Below, one piece after another: positions 1 to 11,010 of a stretch of DNA of 64,000 bases. Both the position numbers and the translations under genes were made by a program. The notes below the pieces were generated by a model. That model was not told the origin of the DNA. It saw only the letters and a program-made list of their open reading frames with translations, and ran no database searches. The stretch lies in assembly GCF_003576645.1 (NCBI RefSeq), contig NC_044917.1, positions 7,670,273 to 7,734,272 of the forward strand, given 5' to 3'. Position 1 is the first letter of the stretch, and the number at the start of each line of letters is the position of its first letter. The stretch comes from Ipomoea triloba. Its lineage: Eukaryota > Streptophyta > Magnoliopsida > Solanales > Convolvulaceae.

Positions 1-2
1 CC

Positions 3-3000
3 ACGAAGAGCAGTGGCTATGGTTTAGCCGACAAGGTTACTCATATTGTCATTCTTTTTTATTTTTATGTTGATTTTTTCAATGCCCTTGATGCATCTTT
101 CTGTTTTTTCTCTTGATTGGGATACCATGATACTTTCATCAATTGTTTTGGATTTGTTTAGAGTTGGAGTGCATATACTCTTCACTTTAGTAGCTTATCT
201 GTATGTGGTGTGTGAAGCTTTTTAAAATTGCTTTGACAACCACTGAATGAACATAAAACATAGGAAAACACCTAGTTATAGGAAATACTGAAGTTGGTAC
301 AGGGGCAATTCCTGGTTAGGCATTGAGTATTCTTCCCATCTCTGCCCTCTTTCTTCAATCCAAAGGTGGCTGTAGATCCTCAGATTTGGTTATCATCTTA
401 AAAATTTAAATCTTGTGAATTGCCAAATGTTTAACATCATAAGATGACTTTATCTTTTTGTGGTTGTTAAGGTTGTTTTGCTGTAGAAAGGAATAGGACA
501 GCTGTTAGTTAGGCTTTAATGCCCAACCCAGGTCACTGAGAAACTACTTTCCCTTGAAAGAAAGTAATAAAATATTTTACATGAATGTTTGTCCTTCTCT
601 TACACAAACTACTTTTCTGAAAGCTCAAAATATATTACGCCAATTTCAATTTTTTCTAGTTCTTAAGATGCTGGCTTAAAATGCAAGACATAACAATTAA
701 GCTGGCTATGGTCTATTTCAGTAAGTGTTGGGCAATGGAGAAATACTCATAAAATGGTTGTAGCTTAAATGAGAATGTTAAGACTGATGTGTTGGAATAC
801 AAGAAAGATATCATTAGAATGATAATACTAGAAGTAAGGTTCATGTGGCACCAAGTTGAAGATAGATTGAGAAAATAAATTACAATGGTTTGGACATGCT
901 CAACGTAGACCTCTAGATACTGGTTGGAAGAAGTGATAGCATGGTAGTTATAGGAGCTAGGGGAGGAAGGGGTAGACCAAAACATACTTTCGTAGGTATT
1001 GTTTAGATTAAAAAGACAATGATGCAAAGGGTCACACTCTTACTGGCAATTGAAAAAGATGAATGGGAGAAATAGAGTCTGTGTGTCTGTTGGAATTAAG
1101 ACTTAGTTGAGTTGAGTTGCTTTAAATGCATGTGTGTCTGTTGGGGCTGGGGTGCTCAGTACTGCATATTGCATATTATATAAAATCATTAAATAGGACA
1201 GGTTATTTACCCTTTGCTTTCATTGATATTTCCTAATTACATTTTTTAAATCAATTTTATGAGCTCTGTTAAAGCTGATGATAATTTCATAAGTTATATT
1301 GATTTTGGTCATTGTTAAAAGTTTAGGGCTAAGTAATTGATAGGCTTACTCTTCATTGTCATCAGATTGCTGATGGAATGACTCTAGAAGTGCATACAGT
1401 TAACCTCCTACTTGAAACTCACGGTGGTGCTCGACGTCGAGGAGGAGCAACTTGGTAATTCACAGAATGTGTATTTAAGTTTCCTGTAAGAAAACAATTA
1501 ACTAAGTGCTTAGTTGTTAATATCTAACCGCTGAAGTGCCAAATGCCTTCATCTAGTAGTTCTGCATTATGAAGCAGAAAAAGAAATGAGAACTAGGTGT
1601 TTTCTGTTGAGATAGTAGATTTTCATAAAACAAGTAAATAGTAAAATGGTTAAAGGAATCCTTCATGGTATTTAAGTAAAAAATGAAATGAAATGATAGT
1701 CTTGTGCAGTTGTGCTTTCTGGGAGGGGGGGGGGGGGGGGAATTTTTTTTATTGATTTTTTACGAGAACCTCACCGATTCCTCACGAGAAGCTGCAAATG
1801 CGAAAACCGACCTCTTCCCAAGGCTCCGTCTGCAAACCGGGCCTCGGCGGAGCCCGAGCCCGAGGCCGATGCCTTTAGCGTGAATAGGCCGAGCCACAAC
1901 CAAGGCTCTGCAGCCGCGGCGAGGTCCGACAGCGAGAACGGATTCGAAGCGGAGCTTGGTTGCAGAAGAAGGCGGCTTCAAGCTAGGGTTAGGGTTCCCT
2001 GGTGCGATTAGCTCGGCTGCAGGTGCAAAGCTCATTGTAGAAGATTGAGGAAAAAGGGTGCGGTGATCAAGGGAGTTGAGTAGCAATGGCGAGAGCTGAG
2101 ACTCTGAGACTCAAGCTATGAGGCGGCGGTTGGGAGAGCGCGGACAAAGTGGTTGGTGTTCGTTGGGGACGCTATTTAGAGAATCAATCGCTTTGGTGAC
2201 ACGTAAGGTGTCAAATGTTTTTTGTTTTCTTTTTCTTCCAAAAAATACTCGGAGCAATACTAGGTACTAGGTAGTTTGATTTCTTTTCTTTAAAAAAAAA
2301 ATAATTTACTTATGAAACATTTTTTTATTTATCCAAAAAACACAGAGAGAGAGCAAGACACAGTTTTTATTCATAATTTTTTTTTTTAAATGTTCAATCA
2401 ATAAGGTCATACTATAATTTTGCATATCAAAAAAGTTTGGTTTAAACAAAAAGTGTTTAAAATTAGTGTCATCTCGCATGATGCAACTACTAATGCAGGT
2501 GTAATCGTGCAACAAAAAAACAAGTTTAGTTTTTGAACTAAAATTCACCAATTTTCTAAGAATTTAAGGACTAAATATAATNGGGGGGGGGGGGGGGGGG
2601 GGGGGGAATTTTCTCTATTAAAACATAACATGCAGTGCAGAATTCATTTTTGCCTATAATTGAACCACCTCTGCGAACATTTGTTTTTGTACTGTTATTT
2701 TTGTCCTTTTTATCTTTTATTTTCAACTTCTTTTTAAACCTTTTCACCAGGGCATCACCTATGGCATCAATTACCATAAGAAACCTTCTGCTATATACTA
2801 CAAACGAGAATTGGCAGGTTATTTTCTAGATTTGTATTGCTTTCCTTGCTTGTAATTGTTGCCTAAGAATTACATGCAAATTCTGTTTGGACAGGTGGTA
2901 AATCTCAAGGAAGCCAGGGACTTCTCCAATAACAAGAACTTCATATATGTGTTCAAGGTAATTATGCTCCCTAACCTTTTAAAAGATTTTCCCTTGTCGT

Positions 3001-6000
3001 GTTCATGTGGTTTAGCATTTGTCTTTCATCTTAATTGCCTTGTAACGTATTATTCATGTAACTAAGTTCAGTTGATTATTCATTTTCTTCTAGCACCTTA
3101 AACCTTGGATATCAACAGCTGTTTCCTATGTATTATGATTTATGAGACTTTTTTTTTTTTTGATAAACAGCAACTGAAATGGGACTATCTGTCAATTGAC
3201 CTGTTACCACATCCTGATATGTTCTCGGATGCTCATTTTGGTTCTTCCCATGGGGAATCTAATAGTAAAGATGAAGATGGAGCAAAACGCGTATTTTTTG
3301 GTGGAGAGAGATTTGTTGAAGGAATATCAGGAGAGGCGAATGTAATGCAATTTACACATGCAGTCAACTTATAATGTCATTATTTGGAAGATGTTATTGT
3401 CTTAAAATATAATTTGAAGCATAATTTTACCTATGCAATCAGATCACCATCCAAAGGACTGAACTAAATAATCCATTGGGGCTTGAGGTTCAGTTACACA
3501 TTACTGAAGCCGTTGTTCCAGCTCTAAGTGAGCCAGGCAAGTACACAATCCTGCATGCTCTATGCTATAATTTTGGGATTTTACCTTTTTGGAATAAAAT
3601 AGCATACTTAAACAGTATCCTAATGTGATATAACAGGACTAAGAGCTCTTCTTCGGTTCATGACGGGCTTATATGTCTGTTTAAACAGAGGAGACGTGAA
3701 TCCAAATGCCCAGCAGGTATGACTCTCCTGTAACTGTAATGCTTTGAGTATATTTCACAGCCAATGAGAATGGCAATCCCCACAATGCTCTGTGATCATT
3801 TTTTGTCTTACATGCACTGCTACTACTAGATCCAACTTGCATTATAAGCTACTAACTAAAACCTGTCCCCTTGGCACTTCACACTTTTGCGACCATTTGG
3901 GCAGCATTCTAGTGAAGCAGCTGGACGGTCACTGGTCTCATTTGTTGTAGATCACATATTTTTGTGTATAAAGGATACTGGTTAGTTTTGCCCCCTAAAA
4001 TCTCTGTTTGGTACATATTTGTTTGCAGTCCGTGCTAAACATTCCTTTCTAGTGGATGATATTTGTTTTGTTAAGCCTTCAAATAAAAGTTTGTCTCACT
4101 TGCAGACTTCCAGCTTGAACTTTTGATGCAATCGTTATTCTTTTCCCGGGTACAATCTATATTGCTTCAAAACCCTATGCAAAATAGGGCCAGCTTTCTT
4201 TTTCAAGTATAGGACATTACATTTACATACTATACTTGTATCTGCAGGCTAGTCTCTCCGATGGTGAAAATGCCAAATTCTTGAGTACAGTTATGATAGG
4301 TGGACTGTTTCTAAGGCAAGTTTCATCTGCTTTATAAGAGATTCTAAGGAGGCCTGGAAAGGAATTCAGGCATTTAAGTTATTTGTATAGCCTCATCTGT
4401 CTTAGTTTTTAAGCATGCAGTACTTATCAGTGATTGTAGAGTCCTCATCTGTTTCTGATATCATAAAGCCTGCTTGGAGGCTGGAATTCAAATATACACA
4501 CTGACACATGTAAATACACAAAGGGGCAATTTTTGTACTACGAAAATATTAGTCTTAAAGAAGTCAAGATTAGCTAATGGCTAATGCAAAGATAAAGGGT
4601 CTAGAATGGCTATTCCATTTGCAAAGGGAATAGCTTTCTGTAGAATAAAAAATGAATTAAATATCAAAATAGTCATATTGCGCAAAATGCTTTTCCTTTC
4701 TTGGCTTATTCTGTAAATCAAGCATACTGTAAGATTTTTGCTTTATTTTATTTATTCTTTCTTATTTTTCATCATTCAGAGGTAAAGTAGAAAAATCTTT
4801 CTTTTGTTCTAGCACCCCAGGAAAAAGAAATTCATTATGTAGTGTTTAATTATACCATGAAAAAATTCTTGCATGGCATGCTTCATTTACTTAGTACAGA
4901 CAATTTTTTCTTTTACTGCATTCCTTCCATGCTTACACTAGGGAATTTCTTGTAATGCAGGGACACATTTTCACACCCACCATGCACCTTAGTGCAGCCA
5001 CCGATGCAGGCTACTCTGGAAAATATGCTGCCCATTCCAGATTTTGGTACTATATCTTTGATTTTGGGTTGGCATTATTTTTACTATTCATGAATTTGGT
5101 GTCAATATTTTTGAAACATTATTTCTTCCTTTTTCTGATTAAACAGGTAAAAATTTTCTTCCTCCAATATATCCTCTTGGAGAACAACAGTGGCAGTTTG
5201 GTGGCAGCATTCCTTTAATATCTCTCCATTCTCTTCAGCTAAAGCCCAACCCTTCCCCACCTGTTTTTGCTTCCCAAACTGTCATTCATTGTCAGCCTCT
5301 CATGGTACATATGTCTGCATATCTCTAACCGCTAGCATCTCTTTACTTTTTGTTTAGTACTTAAACTCATCTAAGTTTGTCATAATTCCAGATTCATCTT
5401 CAGGAAGTATCCTGTTTGAGGATAGCTTCCCTTATAGCTGATGGAATTGTAGTCAATCCTGGTGCTGTATTACCAGATTTCTCAGTTGGCTCCCTCATGT
5501 TCAATCTTAAAGGATTGGATATCGCAGTTCCCTTAGACATCGGAAATCAAACCTACAATGACATAGAAAACACAACTTCTTGTCAGAGTTCATTTTCTGG
5601 GACCAGACTCCTTATTGAAGACTTGTTCTTCTCCGAGTCACCTTCATTAAAACTAAGGCTACTAAACCTTGAGAAGGACCCAGCATGCTTCTGTCTTTGG
5701 GAAGGACAACCCATTGATGCCAGCCAGAAGAAATGGACAGCTGGTGCTTCTGTCATTAGTTTGTCTCTAGAAACCGGTAATGACTCAACCGGAGTTCAAA
5801 GTTCTTTTTCGAGGTCTTCAGATTTATGGAGATGTGTTGAATTGAAAGGTGCCTGCCTTGAGGTCGCAATGGCCACTGCAGATGGAAGTCCTTTAACAGA
5901 TGTGCCACCTCCAGGTGGTATTGTCAGAATAGGAGTTGCTTGTCAGCAGTTTATGTCCAACACTTCAGCTGAGCAATTATTTTTTGTCCTCGACCGTTAT

Positions 6001-8363
6001 GCATATTTTGGGAGGGTCGGTGAAAGGCTAGCAACAGTTGCACAGAACAACCCACTGAAGGATATGAGAAATGAATCTTTGGGTGAGACATTAGCAGAGA
6101 AAGTACCTGGTGATACTGGTGTGTGTTTGACTGTGAAGAACCTGCAGTTAAGCTTTTTGGAATCTTCTTCTCTGAACAATCATGGAACACCATTGGTTCA
6201 ATTTTTGGGAAATGACCTATTCATTAAAGTTACTCATAGAACCTTGGGTGGTGCTGTTGCCATTTCATCCAGTTTATTGTGGGAGAGTGTTCAGGTGGAT
6301 TGCACAGACACTACACCTAGCTTGGCAAATGAAAATGGGCTGGCCTTGACTGCTAATCAAAATGGTTCTCTGGATAGGGATGGAAGCCAGCTTAGGGCTG
6401 TTTTTTGGGTGCACAATAGTAAGACTCATCAATCAAATGGCAACGTTAAGTCAGTTCCACTTTTGGATATAAACATTGTGCATGTGATACCGCTTAACAT
6501 GCAAGATACAGAGTGTCATAGTATAAATATCTCAGCTTGTATTGCTGGAGTTCGACTTGGAGGAGGAATGAATTATGCTGAAGCTTTGCTTCACAGGTTT
6601 GGGATTCTTGGGCCAGATGGAGGTCCAGGAGAAGGGCTTACTAAAGGGTTAGAGCATTTGTCTGCTGGGCCTTTATCAAAACTTTTCAAGGCAACACCTC
6701 TAATTGCAGATGAGCTTAAAGAGAGTAAGGATTGCCTATACAACTTCCCATGCTGTTCTTTTTCGTCTTGAACCTGTTTCATTATTCACTTTATGGTCTT
6801 TCTCTAGATGGAAGCTTAGGCAATGGAAAGGACAATGGTATCCTGCAGTTTGGCACTCCTGATGATGTGGATGTATCAATAGAGTTGAAAGATTGGTTAT
6901 TTGCTCTTGAAGGTGCACAGGAGGCGGCTGAGAGATGGTGGTTCTGCAATAATGAAGATTCTTCCAGAGAAGAGAGGTGCTGGCACACTACTTTCCACAG
7001 CATTGGCATTAAAGCAAAAGGCAGTCCTAAGCAAATTACAAATGGCAATACAAGGCTTCATGGAAAACTGAAACATCCCATCGAGTTGGTTACTGTGAGA
7101 AATCATTTCTCTTTTCTCCATATATACTAGACCTTCATGTTTATGAGTTTGCCCAAGTTGAACTGTTATGGAGTAGTGGCTACATTAAGGGCCCAGATTT
7201 CTTTCCAGTTTCCACACGAAGCTGTAACTTTATTTCTTTCCACAGCACATCATGATTGCCTGCATCCATTATTTTATTTGTGATCACTGATCATTAAAAA
7301 CCTAGGTAACTAATGGGGGCAAAATTTACATAGAAATGTTTTATGCAGGTTGGTGTGGAAGGCTTGAAAATCTTAAAGCCACATATTCAAAAGGTTCCTA
7401 AACAAGGTGATGCTCTGGATAGAGTGCTCAAACAAACTTCTGAGACATATGCTGGTGTAAACCTTGAAGTTGACATAGTTAGCTCAGAAGAGGAGATTGA
7501 TGATGGAATGGCAAAGTGGGTGGTGGAGAACTTGAAATTCTCAGTGAAACAGCCGGTGAACAGATTTCCTTGTTTGATGAAAATTAGTTCCTCTCTGTGC
7601 TGTATAGTTAGTTATAGAGGTTTGTTATTTATTCAGCTTATGTGTTCTTGACAGATTGAAGCAGTTGTGACAAAGGATGAGCTGCAATATCTAGCTTTCT
7701 TGTGCCAGTCTGAAATTGATTCTATGGGCAGGATAGCTGCTGGTATCCTACGGGTACTTAAATTAGAAGGTTCAATTGGCCAAGCAGCAATTAGTCAACT
7801 AAGTAATTTGGGTAATCTCTGCACTTCTCTTGTTAGTTTAATTTGCAATTATTCATTATGCTGCCAACAGAGTCAATGATGGTATCTGAGTGGCCTGGTA
7901 TTACAATTCAAAAGGAGAATGGCCTATAAGAACATTCTTGAACTTTTATACACCTTCATACGAAACAGAATTGCAAAATTTCATGCATAATTGAACATGT
8001 GCTTATCATGCAGTTGAATTAGGCAGGCTTCTAAATGCTAATAAGTTGAATTGAATTTCAGGAAGTGATGGATTTGAGAGAATATTCAGCCCTGAAAAGC
8101 TCACCAAGAGCAGTAGTAGTATTAGTTGTACTGGACACAGTCCATCCTCAAACAGAAGATGTGGGAACCGAAATTCTAGTTTGGATGCTACGGTAGTTTC
8201 TCTTGAAGAGTCATTATCGGAAACACAGGCTAGGTGCGCAGCGCTTGGGGAGGGGCTACATAGTTTAGAAACTTCAGCAGAGCAGCTCGAGAATTTTAAA
8301 CAACTGGCTCAGAAACTAGAGAGCATGCAGAAATTGTTGCTGCAACTGAGGACTCAAATCTAA
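3..8363 (+). CDS. UHRF1-binding protein 1-like / chorein-family lipid-transfer protein, 5'-truncated
   Basis: This resembles the plant UHRF1BP1-like family (Arabidopsis At3g20720 type), whose animal relatives are bridge-like lipid-transfer proteins at membrane contacts; the plant role is inferred from them. Exons read as one frame: 3-35, 1366-1454, 2751-2817, 2895-2957, 3171-3341, 3443-3536, 3637-3716, 3905-3980, 4106-4149, 4248-4315, 4961-5046, 5147-5304, 5392-6724, 6808-7094, 7349-7555, 7655-7811, 8062-8363. All phases fit and give about 1104 residues. Family-like stretches include SGYGLADK, VNLKEARDFSNN, AKRVFFGGERF, LNLEKDPACFCLW and VDVSIELKDWLFALEGAQE. The last exon encodes a coiled-coil-like C-terminus (residues SLEESLSETQARCAALGEGL) ending at TAA 8361. 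Introns after 3536 and 4315 start with GC (gcaagt). The N-terminus, including the chorein domain, lies before the window. Intron 1455-2750 contains a poly-G-bounded segment that may not belong there. Confidence 0.9.
1721..2606. other. Poly-G-bounded segment (probable contig join) inside an intron
   Basis: A G run at 1721-1740 (one A) and an N at 2582 followed by 24 G (2583-2606) bracket a segment inside intron 1455-2750 of the lipid-transfer gene. The segment is GC-rich at 1790-2170, unlike the flanking AT-rich intron. Long pure G runs next to N are typical of low-signal read ends, so this looks like a small contig placed in a gap. A real nested insertion cannot be excluded from the sequence alone. 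Confidence 0.6.
1778..2035 (-). CDS. Possible first exon of a chloroplast-targeted protein (FAX-like?), cut off by poly-G
   Basis: On the minus strand a frame starting near 2035 (MSFAPAAELIAPG...) is rich in Ser, Arg and Ala with few acids, as in a chloroplast transit peptide. It ends in KRSVFAFAASREES immediately before a good donor (tcg|gtgagg, about 1777). The FAFAAS-EES wording recalls the start of plant FATTY ACID EXPORT (Tmemb_14) proteins, but this is memory-based and weak. No second exon is present before the poly-G run. Reading it as an antisense gene inside the host intron is less likely than a misplaced contig. It could also be chance open frame in GC-rich DNA. Confidence 0.3.
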
Positions 8364-9743
8364 TACTTATGATAAATATATGTACAATTTTGGGATACAA
8401 CAAATCTCCTTATCATATATAGAGCAAGTCAAGCATTTTTTATTCAATACAAATGTATAGATGAATTGAACTTATATGTTGTGTAAGCAATTTTATAGTT
8501 CTGCGAAAGTTTTGTATTGCTGAAATTACAGTACTTGTTGAGAATCAATTCTGTTGAAAATTCATGCTGTTTTGCTACACCATGTTGTCAAGTTCCTGGT
8601 TTATATATTATATATATATGAGCCACCGGCTTAGTCCAGTTTGTGGGCCAAAAATGATGGCCTTGCCTTATGCAGTACAAATCGAAGTAACCCTAGCTTG
8701 AGGGCAAATTATAATGTGAACCATAGACAACTGTTCGACCAACATCCCTCCTGCTAGCCTCTAATGTATGTATGTACATTAATCTTGATAGTTGGTTGTG
8801 ATGTCAAACCAGGATGTTGTTAGCATTGTCCGCTAAGGGCTTAGGATGCATTAATGAATAGTTGGTATTTTTGTTGGGTTTTTGCAGACATGACTAGGAA
8901 AGAGAAAAGGGAAGAATAGGAAAAAGAAAAAAAAAAGGAAATAAAAAAGTCATACAAGGTGCTTTTCACGGTCCTAGCTGGCACGTGGGTGTGGTTTAGT
9001 GTGTTTCACGCGCATTTTGCACGTTTCTTTTTCAATCTGTGAACCATACAAAAAATCAAGTCTTACAAAGCATCATTAATTTTCTCTCTTTTACACTCTC
9101 TTTCTTCCTCCTCATGTTGGATCCCACAAAAAACTAAGAAAAAATCATAGAAGGTGGATCAAATATTTTTTCTTAGAATAAACTAAAATGTTAAAAGTTT
9201 TCCTTAAATGTTGATAGCAAAAAATAATATCTATGAGTAAAATGTTATGGCTAATTCATTGAACATGTTTCTTTCTTCTTTCGTCACCTACATATATATT
9301 TTAGCACATTATTGTTTTAAGGTTCTTGACTAATTCATAAGGTTTTTAAAAAAAATTAAATCCAATATATTAACTTTCCCAGAAATTGTGTTGACAAGGA
9401 CAGTGACTGGTTGACTTTCTTTGTACTTCTATTTTATTAACAGAAAAATGGTAGAAATAATAAAAAAAAAATGTGTTTTTAAGGTGTAAAATTCTCAGTG
9501 TCCTAATTTTATTAAAGGAAAGAAAATAAAATGGTGACCTACTTTTTTTTTTTTTTTGTCTGAATCAATTTAGATATGCCACATTAATCAAAGTATAAAT
9601 AAATAAATAAATAAATAAAACGTAAGAATCCTTTTAATTTTGCTCTATAAAATATTAGAATACAAGTGGCTTACATTTTCTTGGAATCATTTTATTGACT
9701 ATAGTACATTCTAATATAAACTTAACTTATAATATTTTAGGAA
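8364..9743. other. Intergenic, AT-rich
   Basis: No gene seen. It contains a (TA)-rich stretch at about 8605-8622 and an (AAAT)n microsatellite at about 9596-9620. A segment near 9380-9435 has an imperfect direct repeat near 10138-10205 (both contain ttg-acaaggacagt / gataaggacagt and the context ggttga). Confidence 0.6.
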
Positions 9744-9907
9744 TAAAATACAACTCTTTTTTTTTGATAAATTCACTAGGTCTTTTTCCGTCGTTTAACA
9801 GTCCGGGTCCACCTGCGTTCGCTCCGAGAGACCTCCCAAAATTTTTCCCTACAAAGAGAGCTCATTTGCTACTTGAGCTACCCATTGGGTTATTAAAATA
9901 CAACTCT
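9744..9907 (-). mobile_element. tRNA-related SINE with 14-bp target-site duplication
   Basis: The element at 9758-9893 reads on the minus strand: a tRNA-like A-box region (gggtagctcaagtagcaaat), then a B-box-like region, and an A-rich 3' end (poly-T at 9757-9765 on the plus strand). It is flanked by perfect 14-bp direct repeats taaaatacaactct at 9744-9757 and 9894-9907, which mark a recent retroposition. It is short and non-coding, as SINEs are. Confidence 0.75.
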
Positions 9908-11010
9908 CCTAGTAAAATAAAAAGGACAAAATTAATGGCATAACTTACATTTATACATGCAGAATTTTAAAATTCTAACAATTAAATATTTCATTAAAAA
10001 AATCTAACAATTAAATCCATATTCTGTTAAATAAGTCTACGCTTAATCAAGTCAACTAATATATATGTTTTGAAAAAAAAAAAAAAGTCAAAACTAATAT
10101 ATATAGGATTTGGAGCATGCAAACATCAACCGCCCTTCCAGGAAGTTGTATTGATAAGGACAGTAAATGGTTGAGTTTAATTTCATTGCACTCCTATTTT
10201 ATTTTGTGATATCTGAATTTTTTGACTTCGTCAAACTATATCTTGAACCACATGAATTTACTATCAAACTAATGAAGATGTAAATCAATTGTTATATTAT
10301 GGACCACGTTCAGATTATGCATATGCATTTAACAAATTATGTATAGTTAGTAAGTTATATATGTATTATAAATTTATAATGTACATTTAATTTATTTACA
10401 AGTGTATAATCTATTAAATGTAGATACATAAACTGATTTTAGATTAGTGTTTACAATGTAAAGTCGATCATAGACTCATAGTCCATGTTATAAATATGTA
10501 GAGCTAGGTAAATTAAGTCAATCTAGCTCCAAAAAATAACACTAAACTTTACAATTATACACACAAGAAGCTAAGCTCAATCTAAACCTAAATCCCCATG
10601 TTCTGACAGGAATCAAACCCCACCCTACACTCATATTTTATTAATTAACAGGAAACAATGCGGGAAGAAAATTAGAATGAATTTTATTATATGTACCTTC
10701 AAATCTAATGTAGAAAGCATGTATAGGACATTTTAATCGGTGTAGAAAATTAAAAATTATCTACGTCAAAGAATTGAGGGTACGGGATAAAGTTAGCTAG
10801 GTCTAAATTTGGGACTACATATAAGAGTGTTTGGCAAATAGCTGTTAGCTGATTGGGTTAGTATGTTTGACTGGCTGATTGTGTATTTTTCAATTACAAT
10901 ATATAGGAGCGACTTGCATTTTCTTGGAACACAAACCTTTGTAGATCAGATGTTAATTTGTAGCAGCTAAACTAGTGAGAGTGAGAAGTTTTGAGTTCTC
11001 TTGAACCAAA
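9908..11010. other. Intergenic, upstream region of the membrane-protein gene
   Basis: AT-rich DNA without a supported gene. About 10825-10890 resembles the end of the MITE found at 26148 (tgtttg-aaat followed by ctgttagctgattgggtta). No clear TATA box could be assigned to the gene at 11011. Confidence 0.4.

Noticed and set aside
1712..2011. Plus-strand open frame of 99 codons starting in the G run
   Set aside because: Begins inside a homopolymer artefact; the opposite strand looks more like coding sequence.
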